Positions 28,012 to 41,362 of a stretch of DNA of 64,000 bases are shown here, piece by piece. The position numbers and the translations under genes were made by a program. The notes below the pieces were generated by a model that was given only the letters and a program-made list of their open reading frames with translations, ran no database searches and was not told the DNA's origin. The first letter of the stretch is position 1. The number at the start of each line of letters is the position of its first letter. Origin of the DNA: Rhabditoides inermis (lineage: Eukaryota > Nematoda > Chromadorea > Rhabditida > Rhabditidae); assembly GCA_963966185.1 (NCBI GenBank), contig CAWZYM010000138.1, positions 323,482-387,481 of the forward strand, written 5' to 3'.

Positions 28012-29515
28012 TCCAGACCCAACCTGTCAAGGGAGGAGCTGCTTCATATGTTTAGCAATGCGCCCTTCCACATATCATCTTTACCACTTGAAAGAGCATC
28101 CAAAATACTATATTTTAAAATAGTTCAGTCTGATTAAATCTTGACTTTTCGTGTTAGTTTCGCATTAAAACAGTCGATTCCAGACCCAACCTGTCAAGGA
28201 AGGAGCTTCTATATATGGATATCAAGGCGCCCTTCCACATATCATCACTACCATTTGATAGAGCATCCAAAATACTATATTTTAAAATCGTTCAGTCTGA
28301 TTAAATCTTGACTTTTCGTGTTACTTTCGCATTAAAACAGTCGATTCCAGACCCAACCTGTCAAGGGAGGAGCTGCTATATATGGATATCAAGGCGCCCT
28401 TCCACATATCATCTTTACCACTTGAAAGAGCATCCAAAATACTATATTTTAAAATAGTTCAGTCTGATTAAAACTTGACTTTTCGTGTTAGTTTCGCATT
28501 GAAAAAAGTCGATTCCAGACCCAACCTGTCAAGGGAGGAGCTGCTTCATATGGATAGCAATGCGCCCTTCCACATATCATCTTTACCACTTGAAAGAGCA
28601 TCCATAATACTATATTTTAAAATAGTTCAGTCTGATTAAATCTTGACTTTTCGTGTTAGTTTCGCATTAAAACAGTCGATTCCAGACCCAACCTGTCAAG
28701 GAAGGAGCTTCTATATATGGATATCAAGGCGCCCTTCCACATATCATCACTACCATTTGATAGAGCATCCAAAATACTATATTTTAAAATAGTTCAGTCT
28801 GATTAAATCTTGACTTTTCGTGTTAGTTTCGCATCAAAACAGTCGATTCCAGACCCAACCTGTCAAGGGAGGAGCTGCTATATATGGATATCAAGGCGCC
28901 CTTCCACATATCATCTTTACCACTTGAAAGAGCATCCAAAATACTAATTTTTAAAATAGTTCAGTCTGATTAAATCTTGAGTTTTCGTGTTAGTTTCGCA
29001 TTAAAACAGTCGATTGTAGACCCAACCTGTCAAGGGAGGAGCTGCTATATATGGATAGCAATGCGCCCTTCCAAATATCATCTTTACCACTTGAAAGAGC
29101 ATCCAAAGTACTATATTTTAAAATAGTTCAGTCTGATTAAATCTTGACTTTTCGTGTTAGTTTCGCATTAAAACAGTCGATTCCAGACCCAACCTGTCAA
29201 GGGAGGAGCTGCTATATATGGATAGCAATGCGCCCTTCCACATATCATCTTTACCACTTGAAAGAGCATCCAAAATACTGAATTTTAAAGTAGTTCAGTC
29301 TGATTAAATCTTGACTTTTCGTGTTAGTTTCGCATTAAAACAGTCGATTCTAGACCCAACCTGTCAAGGGAGGAGCTGCTATATATGGATAGCAATGCGC
29401 CCTTCCACAAATCATCTTTACCACTTGAAAGAGCATCCAAAATACTATATTTTAGAATAGTTCAGTCTGATTTAATCTTGACTTTTCGTGTTAGTTTCGC
29501 ATTAAAACAGTCGAT
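28012..29515 (+). repeat. 1504-bp tandem duplication, copy 1 (9 monomers)
   Basis: Nine monomers matched by 29516-31019. Shared rare markers are ATGTTTAGC (28051 and 29555), GATTAAAACTTGAC (near 28467 and 29971), GCATTGAAAAAAGTCG, CGCATCAAAACAG and CCACAAATCATC. I saw no internal difference by eye. The exact breakpoint can slide within about 40 bp of shared sequence. Confidence 0.85.
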
Positions 29516-31019
29516 TCCAGACCCAACCTGTCAAGGGAGGAGCTGCTTCATATGTTTAGCAATGCGCCCTTCCACATATCATCTTTACCACTTGAAAGAG
29601 CATCCAAAATACTATATTTTAAAATAGTTCAGTCTGATTAAATCTTGACTTTTCGTGTTAGTTTCGCATTAAAACAGTCGATTCCAGACCCAACCTGTCA
29701 AGGAAGGAGCTTCTATATATGGATATCAAGGCGCCCTTCCACATATCATCACTACCATTTGATAGAGCATCCAAAATACTATATTTTAAAATCGTTCAGT
29801 CTGATTAAATCTTGACTTTTCGTGTTACTTTCGCATTAAAACAGTCGATTCCAGACCCAACCTGTCAAGGGAGGAGCTGCTATATATGGATATCAAGGCG
29901 CCCTTCCACATATCATCTTTACCACTTGAAAGAGCATCCAAAATACTATATTTTAAAATAGTTCAGTCTGATTAAAACTTGACTTTTCGTGTTAGTTTCG
30001 CATTGAAAAAAGTCGATTCCAGACCCAACCTGTCAAGGGAGGAGCTGCTTCATATGGATAGCAATGCGCCCTTCCACATATCATCTTTACCACTTGAAAG
30101 AGCATCCATAATACTATATTTTAAAATAGTTCAGTCTGATTAAATCTTGACTTTTCGTGTTAGTTTCGCATTAAAACAGTCGATTCCAGACCCAACCTGT
30201 CAAGGAAGGAGCTTCTATATATGGATATCAAGGCGCCCTTCCACATATCATCACTACCATTTGATAGAGCATCCAAAATACTATATTTTAAAATAGTTCA
30301 GTCTGATTAAATCTTGACTTTTCGTGTTAGTTTCGCATCAAAACAGTCGATTCCAGACCCAACCTGTCAAGGGAGGAGCTGCTATATATGGATATCAAGG
30401 CGCCCTTCCACATATCATCTTTACCACTTGAAAGAGCATCCAAAATACTAATTTTTAAAATAGTTCAGTCTGATTAAATCTTGAGTTTTCGTGTTAGTTT
30501 CGCATTAAAACAGTCGATTGTAGACCCAACCTGTCAAGGGAGGAGCTGCTATATATGGATAGCAATGCGCCCTTCCAAATATCATCTTTACCACTTGAAA
30601 GAGCATCCAAAGTACTATATTTTAAAATAGTTCAGTCTGATTAAATCTTGACTTTTCGTGTTAGTTTCGCATTAAAACAGTCGATTCCAGACCCAACCTG
30701 TCAAGGGAGGAGCTGCTATATATGGATAGCAATGCGCCCTTCCACATATCATCTTTACCACTTGAAAGAGCATCCAAAATACTGAATTTTAAAGTAGTTC
30801 AGTCTGATTAAATCTTGACTTTTCGTGTTAGTTTCGCATTAAAACAGTCGATTCTAGACCCAACCTGTCAAGGGAGGAGCTGCTATATATGGATAGCAAT
30901 GCGCCCTTCCACAAATCATCTTTACCACTTGAAAGAGCATCCAAAATACTATATTTTAGAATAGTTCAGTCTGATTTAATCTTGACTTTTCGTGTTAGTT
31001 TCGCATTAAAACAGTCGAT
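29516..31019 (+). repeat. 1504-bp tandem duplication, copy 2 (9 monomers)
   Basis: Second copy of 28012-29515. The match ends by about 31057, where ATGGATAGC replaces the ATGTTTAGC of the first copy. Confidence 0.85.
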
Positions 31020-33490
31020 TCCAGACCCAACCTGTCAAGGGAGGAGCTGCTTCATATGGATAGCAATGCGCCCTTCCACATATCATCTTTACCACTGGAA
31101 AGAGCATCCAAAATACTATATTTTGAAATAGTTCAGTCTGATTAAATCTTGACTTTTCGTGTTAGTTTCGCATTAAAACAGTCGATTCCAGACCCAACCT
31201 GTCAAGGAAGGAGCTTCTATATATGGATATCAAGGCGCCCTTCCACATATCATCACTACCATTTGATAGAGCATCCAAAATACTATATTTTAAAATAGTT
31301 CAGTCTGATTAAATCTTGACTTTTCGTGTTAGTTTCGCATTAAAACAGTCGATTCCAGACCCAACCTGTCAAGGGAGGAGCTGCTTCATATGGATAGCAA
31401 TGCGCCCTTCCACATATCATCTTTACCACTTGAAAGAGCATCCAAAGTACTATATTTTAAAATAGTTCAGTCTGATTAAATCTTGACTTTTCGTGTTAGT
31501 TTCGCATTAAAACAGTCGATTCCAGACCCAACCTGTCAAGGGAGGAGCTGCTATATATGGATAGCAATGCGCCCTTCCACATATCATCTTTACCACTTGA
31601 AAGAGCATCCAAAATACTGAATTTTAAAGTAGTTCAGTCTGATTAAATCTTGACTTTTCGTGTTAGTTTCGCATTAAAACAGTCGATTCTAGACCCAACC
31701 TGTCAAGGGAGGAGCTGCTATATATGGATAGCAATGCGCCCTTCCACATATCATCTTTACCACTTGAAAGAGCATCCAAAATACTATATTTTAGAATAGT
31801 TCAGTCTGATTTAATCTTGACTTTTCGTGTTAGTTTCGCATTAAAACAGTCGATTCCAGACCCAACCTGTCAAGGGAGGAGCTGCTTCATATGGATAGCA
31901 ATGCGCCCTTCCACATATCATCTTTACCACTGGAAAGAGCATCCAAAATACTATATTTTAAAATAGTTCAGTCTGATTAAATCTTGACTTTTCGTGTTAG
32001 TTTCGCATTAAAACAGTCGATTCCAGACCCAACCTGTCAAGGAAGGAGCTTCTATATATGGATATCAAGGCGCCCTTCCACATATCATCACTACCATTTG
32101 ATAGAACATCCAAAATACTATATTTTAAAATAGTTCAGTCTGATTAAATCTTGACTTTTCGTGTTAGTTTCGCATTAAAACAGTCGATTCCAGACCCAAC
32201 CTGTCAAGGGAGGAGCTGCTATATATGGATATCAAGGCGCCCTTCCACATATCATCTCTACCACTTGAAAGAGCATCCAAAATACTATATTTTAAAATAG
32301 TTCAGTCTGATTAAATCTTGACTTTTCGTGTTAGTTTCGCATTGAAACAGTCGATTCCAGACCCAACCTGTCAAGGGAGGAGCTGCTTCATATGGATAGC
32401 AATGCGCCCTTCCACATATCATCTTTACCACTTGAAAGAGCATCCAAAATACTATATTTTAAAATAGTTCAGTCTGATTAAATCTTGACTTTTCGTGTTA
32501 GTTTCGCATTAAAACAGTCGATTCCAGACCCAACCTGTCAAGGAAGGAGCTTCTATATATGGATATCAAGGCGCCCTTCCACATATCATCACTACCATTT
32601 GATAGAGCATCCAAAATACTAAATTTTAAAATAGTTCAGTCTGATTAAATCTTGACTTTTCGTGTTAGTTTCGCATTAAAACAGTCGATTCCAGACCCAA
32701 CCTGTCAAGGGAGGAGCTGCTATATATGGATATCAAGGCGCCCTTCCACATATCATCTTTACCACTTGAAAGAGCATCCAAAATACTAATTTTTAAAATA
32801 GTTCAGTCTGATTAAATCTTGAGTTTTCGTGTTAGTTTCGCATTAAAACAGTCGATTGTAGACCCAACCTGTCAAGGGAGGAGCTGCTATATATGGATAG
32901 CAATGCGCCCTTCCAAATATCATCTTTACCACTTGAAAGAGCATCCAAAGTACTATATTTTAAAATAGTTCAGTCTGATTAAATCTTGACTTTTCGTGTT
33001 AGTTTCGCATTAAAACAGTCGATTCCAGACCCAACCTGTCAAGGGAGGAGCTGCTATATATGGATAGCAATGCGCCCTTCCACATATCATCTTCACCACT
33101 TGAAAGAGCATCCAAAATACTGAATTTTAAAGTAGTTCAGTCTGATTAAATCTTGACTTTTCGTGTTAGTTTCGCATTAAAACAGTCGATTCTCGACCCA
33201 ACCTGTCAAGGGAGGAGCTGCTATATATGGATAGCAATGCGCCCTTCCACATATCATCTTTACCACTTGAAAGAGCATCCAAAATACTACATTTTAGAAT
33301 AGTTCAGTCTGATTTAATCTTGACTTTTCGTGTTAGTTTCGCATTAAAACAGTCGATTCCAGACCCAACCTGTCAAGGGAGGAGCTTCTATATATGGATA
33401 TCAAGGCGCCCTTCCACATATCATCTTCACCACTTGAAAGATCATCCAAAATACTATATTTTAAATTAGTTCAGTCTGATTAAATCTTGA
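30341..33490 (+). repeat. Long-range 11022-bp-offset duplicate, copy 1
   Basis: About 19 monomers that match 41363-44512 at a constant offset of 11022 bp (66 monomers). Differences are few: CCACAAATC near 30912, TTTTGAAATAG near 31122, AAAGATCATCC near 33439, plus single changes in the other copy. Constant offset over 3.1 kb with no net indel shows that a block was copied as a unit. Confidence 0.75.
32241..33420 (+). repeat. Core cassette, copy 4
   Basis: Offset 7351 bp from copy 3 (44 monomers plus 3 bp). It starts in a monomer with CATCTCTACC, a marker shared with copies 5 and 6. It matches copy 5 at an offset of 6177 bp. Confidence 0.8.
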
Positions 33491-35160
33491 CTTTTCGTGT
33501 TACTTTTGCATTAAAACAGTCGATTCCAGACCCAACCTTTCAAGGGAGGAGCTTCTATATATGGATATCAAGGCGCCCTTCCACATATCATCTTTACCAC
33601 TTGAAAGAGCATCCAAAATACTATTTTTTAAAATAGTTCAGTCTGATTAAATCTTGACTTTTCGTGTTAGTTTCGCATTAAAACAGTCGATTCCAGACCC
33701 AACCTGTCAAGGAAGGAGCTTCTATATATGGATATCAAGGCGCCCTTCCACATATCATCACTACCATTTGATAGAGCATCCAAAATACTATATTTTAAAA
33801 TCGTTCAGTCTGATTAAATCTTGACTTTTCGTGTTACTTTCGCATTAAAACAGTCGATTCCAGACCCAACCTTTCAAGGGAGGAGCTGCTATATATGGAT
33901 ATCAAGGCGCCCTTCCACATATCATCTTTACCACTTGAAAGAGCATCCAAAATACTATATTTTAAAATAGTTCAGTCTGATTAAATCTTGACTTTTCGTG
34001 TTAGTTTCGCATTGAAACAGTCGATTCCAGACCCAACCTGTCAAGGGAGGAGCTGCTTCATATGGATAGCAATGCGCCCTTCCACATATCATCTTTACCA
34101 CTTGAAAGAGCATCCATAATACTATATTTTAAAATAGTTCAGTCTGATTAAATCTTGACTTTTCGTGTTAGTTTCGCATTAAAACAGTCGATTCCAGACC
34201 CAACCTGTCAAGGAAGGAGCTTCTATATATGGATATCAAGGCGCCCTTCCACATATCATCACTACCATTTGATAGAGCATCCAAAATACTATATTTTAAA
34301 ATAGTTCAGTCTGATTAAATCTTGACTTTTCGTGTTAGTTTCGCATTAAAACAGTCGATTCCAGACCCAACCTGTCAAGGGAGGAGCTGCTATATATGGA
34401 TATCAAGGCGCCCTTCCACATATCATCTTTACCACTTGAAAGAGCATCCAAAATACTAATTTTTAAAATAGTTCAGTCTGATTAAATCTTGAGTTTTCGT
34501 GTTAGTTTCGCATTAAAACAGTCGATTGTAGACCCAACCTGTCAAGGGAGGAGCTGCTATATATGGATAGCAATGCGCCCTTCCAAATATCATCTTTACC
34601 ACTTGAAAGAGCATCCAAAGTACTATATTTTAAAATAGTTCAGTCTGATTAAATCTTGACTTTTCGTGTTAGTTTCGCATTAAAACAGTCGATTCCAGAC
34701 CCAACCTGTCAAGGGAGGAGCTGCTATATATGGATAGCAATGCGCCCTTCCACATATCATCTTCACCACTTGAAAGAGCATCCAAAATACTGAATTTTAA
34801 AGTAGTTCAGTCTGATTAAATCTTGACTTTTCGTGTTAGTTTCGCATTAAAACAGTCGATTCTAGACCCAACCTGTCAAGGGAGGAGCTGCTATATATGG
34901 ATAGCAATGCGCCCTTCCACATATCATCTTCACCACTTGAAAGAGCATCCAAAATACTATATTTTAGAATAGTTCAGTCTGATTTAATCTTGACTTTTCG
35001 TGTTAGTTTCGCATTAAAACAGTCGATTCCAGACCCAACCTGTCAAGGGAGGAGCTTCTATATATGGATATCAAGGCGCCCTTCCACATATCATCACTAC
35101 CATTTGATAGAGCATCCAAAATACTATATTTTAAAATAGTTCAGTCTGATTAAATCTTGA

Positions 35161-36829
35161 GTTTTCGTGTTAGTTTCGCATTAAAACAGTCGATTGTAGA
35201 CCCAACCTGTCAAGGGAGGAGCTGCTATATATGGATAGCAATGCGCCTTTCCAAATATCATCTTTACCACTTGAAAGAACATCCATGTACTATATTTTAA
35301 AATAGTTCAGTCTGATTAAATCTTGACTTTTCGTGTTAGTTTCGCATTAAAACAGTCGATTCCAGACCCAACCTGTCAAGGGAGGAGCTGCTATATATGG
35401 ATAGCAATGCGCCCTTCCACATATCATCTTTACCACTTGAAAGAGCATCCAAAATACTGAATTTTAAAGTAGTTCAGTCTGATTAAATCTTGACTTTTCG
35501 TGTTAGTTTCGCATTAAAACAGTCGATTCTAGACCCAACCTGTCAAGGGAGGAGCTGCTATATATGGATAGCAATGCGCCCTTCCACATATCATCTTTAC
35601 CACTTGAAAGAGCATCCAAAATACTATATTTTAGAATAGTTCAGTCTGATTTAATCTTGACTTTTCGTGTTAGTTTCGCATTAAAACAGTCGATTCCAGA
35701 CCCAACCTGTCAAGGAAGGAGCTTCTATATATGGATATCAAGGCGCCCTTCCACATATCATCACTACCATTTGATAGAGCATCCAAAATACTATATTTTA
35801 AAATAGTTCAGTCTGATTAAATCTTGACTTTTCGTGTTAGTTTCGCATTAAAACAGTCGATTCCAGACCCAACCTGTCAAGGGAGGAGCTGCTTCATATG
35901 GATAGCAATGCGCCCTTCCACATATCATCTTTACCACTTGAAAGAGCATCCAAAGTACTATATTTTAAAATAGTTCAGTCTGATTAAATCTTGACTTTTC
36001 GTGTTAGTTTCGCATTAAAACAGTCGATTCCAGACCCAACCTGTCAAGGGAGGAGCTGCTATATATGGATAGCAATGCGCCCTTCCACATATCATCTTTA
36101 CCACTTGAAAGAGCATCAAAAATACTGAATTTTAAAGTAGTTCAGTCTGATTAAATCTTGACTTTTCGTGTTAGTTTCGCATTAAAACAGTCGATTCTAG
36201 ACCCAACCTGTCAAGGGAGGAGCTGCTATATATGGATAGCAATGCGCCCTTCCACATATCATCTTTACCACTTGAAAGAGCATCCAAAATACTATATTTT
36301 AGAATAGTTCAGTCTGATTTAATCTTGACTTTTCGTGTTAGTTTCGCATTAAAACAGTCGATTCCAGACCCAACCTGTCAAGGGAGGAGCTGCTTCATAT
36401 GGATAGCAATGCGCCCTTCCACATATCATCTTTACCACTGGAAAGAGCATCCAAAATACTATATTTTAAAATAGTTCAGTCTGATTAAATCTTGACTTTT
36501 CGTGTTAGTTTCGCATTAAAACAGTCGATTCCAGACCCAACCTGTCAAGGAAGGAGCTTCTATATATGGATATCAAGGCGCCCTTCCACATATCATCACT
36601 ACCATTTGATAGAACATCCAAAATACTATATTTTAAAATAGTTCAGTCTGATTAAATCTTGACTTTTCGTGTTAGTTTCGCATTAAAACAGTCGATTCCA
36701 GACCCAACCTGTCAAGGGAGGAGCTGCTATATATGGATATCAAGGCGCCCTTCCACATATCATCTCTACCACTTGAAAGAGCATCCAAAATACTATATTT
36801 TAAAATAGTTCAGTCTGATTAAATCTTGA
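35161..36829 (+). repeat. 1669-bp tandem duplication, copy 1 (10 monomers)
   Basis: Ten monomers identical by eye to 36830-38498. Shared rare markers: ATGCGCCTTTCCAAATATC, GAACATCCATGTACT (a 166-bp monomer), AGCATCAAAAATACTG, GATAGAACATCC and CATCTCTACC. The left edge lies at the switch to TTGAGTTTT at 35161; it is ambiguous leftwards over shared sequence to about 35111. Confidence 0.9.
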
Positions 36830-38498
36830 GTTTTCGTGTTAGTTTCGCATTAAAACAGTCGATTGTAGACCCAACCTGTCAAGGGAGGAGCTGCTATATA
36901 TGGATAGCAATGCGCCTTTCCAAATATCATCTTTACCACTTGAAAGAACATCCATGTACTATATTTTAAAATAGTTCAGTCTGATTAAATCTTGACTTTT
37001 CGTGTTAGTTTCGCATTAAAACAGTCGATTCCAGACCCAACCTGTCAAGGGAGGAGCTGCTATATATGGATAGCAATGCGCCCTTCCACATATCATCTTT
37101 ACCACTTGAAAGAGCATCCAAAATACTGAATTTTAAAGTAGTTCAGTCTGATTAAATCTTGACTTTTCGTGTTAGTTTCGCATTAAAACAGTCGATTCTA
37201 GACCCAACCTGTCAAGGGAGGAGCTGCTATATATGGATAGCAATGCGCCCTTCCACATATCATCTTTACCACTTGAAAGAGCATCCAAAATACTATATTT
37301 TAGAATAGTTCAGTCTGATTTAATCTTGACTTTTCGTGTTAGTTTCGCATTAAAACAGTCGATTCCAGACCCAACCTGTCAAGGAAGGAGCTTCTATATA
37401 TGGATATCAAGGCGCCCTTCCACATATCATCACTACCATTTGATAGAGCATCCAAAATACTATATTTTAAAATAGTTCAGTCTGATTAAATCTTGACTTT
37501 TCGTGTTAGTTTCGCATTAAAACAGTCGATTCCAGACCCAACCTGTCAAGGGAGGAGCTGCTTCATATGGATAGCAATGCGCCCTTCCACATATCATCTT
37601 TACCACTTGAAAGAGCATCCAAAGTACTATATTTTAAAATAGTTCAGTCTGATTAAATCTTGACTTTTCGTGTTAGTTTCGCATTAAAACAGTCGATTCC
37701 AGACCCAACCTGTCAAGGGAGGAGCTGCTATATATGGATAGCAATGCGCCCTTCCACATATCATCTTTACCACTTGAAAGAGCATCAAAAATACTGAATT
37801 TTAAAGTAGTTCAGTCTGATTAAATCTTGACTTTTCGTGTTAGTTTCGCATTAAAACAGTCGATTCTAGACCCAACCTGTCAAGGGAGGAGCTGCTATAT
37901 ATGGATAGCAATGCGCCCTTCCACATATCATCTTTACCACTTGAAAGAGCATCCAAAATACTATATTTTAGAATAGTTCAGTCTGATTTAATCTTGACTT
38001 TTCGTGTTAGTTTCGCATTAAAACAGTCGATTCCAGACCCAACCTGTCAAGGGAGGAGCTGCTTCATATGGATAGCAATGCGCCCTTCCACATATCATCT
38101 TTACCACTGGAAAGAGCATCCAAAATACTATATTTTAAAATAGTTCAGTCTGATTAAATCTTGACTTTTCGTGTTAGTTTCGCATTAAAACAGTCGATTC
38201 CAGACCCAACCTGTCAAGGAAGGAGCTTCTATATATGGATATCAAGGCGCCCTTCCACATATCATCACTACCATTTGATAGAACATCCAAAATACTATAT
38301 TTTAAAATAGTTCAGTCTGATTAAATCTTGACTTTTCGTGTTAGTTTCGCATTAAAACAGTCGATTCCAGACCCAACCTGTCAAGGGAGGAGCTGCTATA
38401 TATGGATATCAAGGCGCCCTTCCACATATCATCTCTACCACTTGAAAGAGCATCCAAAATACTATATTTTAAAATAGTTCAGTCTGATTAAATCTTGA
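36830..38498 (+). repeat. 1669-bp tandem duplication, copy 2 (10 monomers)
   Basis: Second copy of 35161-36829. It ends at 38498/38499, where TTGACTTTT replaces TTGAGTTTT and the sequence continues into core cassette copy 5. Confidence 0.9.
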
Positions 38499-39597
38499 CT
38501 TTTCGTGTTAGTTTCGCATTGAAACAGTCGATTCCAGACCCAACCTGTCAAGGGAGGAGCTGCTTCATATGGATAGCAATGCGCCCTTCCACATATCATC
38601 TTTACCACTTGAAAGAGCATCCAAAATACTATATTTTAAAATAGTTCAGTCTGATTAAATCTTGACTTTTCGTGTTAGTTTCGCATTAAAACAGTCGATT
38701 CCAGACCCAACCTGTCAAGGAAGGAGCTTCTATATATGGATATCAAGGCGCCCTTCCACATATCATCACTACCATTTGATAGAGCATCCAAAATACTAAA
38801 TTTTAAAATAGTTCAGTCTGATTAAATCTTGACTTTTCGTGTTAGTTTCGCATTAAAACAGTCGATTCCAGACCCAACCTGTCAAGGGAGGAGCTGCTAT
38901 ATATGGATATCAAGGCGCCCTTCCACATATCATCTTTACCACTTGAAAGAGCATCCAAAATACTAATTTTTAAAATAGTTCAGTCTGATTAAATCTTGAG
39001 TTTTCGTGTTAGTTTCGCATTAAAACAGTCGATTGTAGACCCAACCTGTCAAGGGAGGAGCTGCTATATATGGATAGCAATGCGCCCTTCCAAATATCAT
39101 CTTTACCACTTGAAAGAGCATCCAAAGTACTATATTTTAAAATAGTTCAGTCTGATTAAATCTTGACTTTTCGTGTTAGTTTCGCATTAAAACAGTCGAT
39201 TCCAGACCCAACCTGTCAAGGGAGGAGCTGCTATATATGGATAGCAATGCGCCCTTCCACATATCATCTTCACCACTTGAAAGAGCATCCAAAATACTGA
39301 ATTTTAAAGTAGTTCAGTCTGATTAAATCTTGACTTTTCGTGTTAGTTTCGCATTAAAACAGTCGATTCTCGACCCAACCTGTCAAGGGAGGAGCTGCTA
39401 TATATGGATAGCAATGCGCCCTTCCACATATCATCTTTACCACTTGAAAGAGCATCCAAAATACTACATTTTAGAATAGTTCAGTCTGATTTAATCTTGA
39501 CTTTTCGTGTTAGTTTCGCATTAAAACAGTCGATTCCAGACCCAACCTGTCAAGGGAGGAGCTTCTATATATGGATATCAAGGCGCCCTTCCACATA
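38418..39597 (+). repeat. Core cassette, copy 5
   Basis: Offset 6177 bp from copy 4. It is followed by an extra monomer: 39556-39722 and 39723-39889 are nearly identical neighbours carrying TTAAATTAG and CATCTTCACC, whereas copy 6 has only one, so a single-monomer duplication or loss separates the two. Confidence 0.8.
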
Positions 39598-41362
39598 TCA
39601 TCTTCACCACTTGAAAGAGCATCCAAAATACTATATTTTAAATTAGTTCAGTCTGATTAAATCTTGACTTTTCGTGTTAGTTTCGCATTGAAACAGTCGA
39701 TTCCAGACCCAACCTGTCAAGGGAGGAGCTGCTATATATGGATATCAAGGCGCCCTTCCACATATCATCTTCACCACTTGAAAGAGCATCCAAAATACTA
39801 TATTTTAAATTAGTTCAGTCTGATTAAATCTTGACTTTTCGTGTTAGTTTCGCATTGAAACAGTCGATTCCAGACCCAACCTGTCAAGGGAGGAGCTGCT
39901 TCATATGTTTAGCAATGCGCCCTTCCACATATCATCTTTACCACTTGAAAGAGCATCCAAAATACTATATTTTAAAATAGTTCAGTCTGATTAAATCTTG
40001 ACTTTTCGTGTTAGTTTCGCATTAAAACAGTCGATTCCAGACCCAACCTGTCAAGGAAGGAGCTTCTATATATGGATATCAAGGCGCCCTTCCACATATC
40101 ATCACTACCATTTGATAGAGCATCCAAAATACTATATTTTAAAATCGTTCAGTCTGATTAAATCTTGACTTTTCGTGTTACTTTCGCATTAAAACAGTCG
40201 ATTCCAGACCCAACCTGTCAAGGGAGGAGCTGCTATATATGGATATCAAGGCGCCCTTCCACATATCATCTTTACCACTTGAAAGAGCATCCAAAATACT
40301 ATATTTTAAAATAGTTCAGTCTGATTAAATCTTGACTTTTCGTGTTAGTTTCGCATTGAAAAAAAGTCGATTCCAGACCCAACCTGTCAAGGGAGGAGCT
40401 GCTTCATATGGATAGCAATGCGCCCTTCCACATATCATCTTTACCACTTGAAAGAGCATCCATAATACTATATTTTAAAATAGTTCAGTCTGATTAAATC
40501 TTGACTTTTCGTGTTAGTTTCGCATTAAAACAGTCGATTCCAGACCCAACCTGTCAAGGAAGGAGCTTCTATATATGGATATCAAGGCGCCCTTCCACAT
40601 ATCATCACTACCATTTGATAGAGCATCCAAAATACTATGTTTTAAAATAGTTCAGTCTGATTAAATCTTGACTTTTCGTGTTAGTTTCGCATTAAAACAG
40701 TCGATTCCAGACCCAACCTGTCAAGGAAGGAGCTTCTATATATGGATATCAAGGCGCCCTTCCACATATCATCACTACCATTTGATAGAGCATCCAAAAT
40801 ACTATCTTTTAAAATAGTTCAGTCTGATTAAATCTTGACTTTTCGTGTTAGTTTCGCATTAAAACAGTCGATTCCAGACCCAACCTGTCAAGGGAGGAGC
40901 TGCTATATATGGATATCAAGGCGCCCTTCCACATATCATCTTTACCACTTGAAAGAGCATCCAAAATACTATATTTTAAAATAGTTCAGTCTGATTAAAT
41001 CTTGACTTTTCGTGTTAGTTTCACATTGAAACAGTCGATTCCAGACCCAACCTGTCAAGGGAGGAGCTGCTTCATATGGATAGCAATGCGCCCTTCCACA
41101 TATCATCTTTACCACTTGAAAGAGCATCCAAAATACTATATTTTAAAATAGTTCAGTCTGATTAAATCTTGACTTTTCGTGTTAGTTTCGCATTAAAACA
41201 GTCGATTCCAGACCCAACCTGTCAAGGAAGGAGCTTCTATATATGGATATCAAGGCGCCCTTCCACATATCATCACTACCATTTGATAGAGCATCCAAAA
41301 TACTATATTTTAAAATAGTTCAGTCTGATTAAATCTTGACTTTTCGTGTTAGTTTCGCATTA

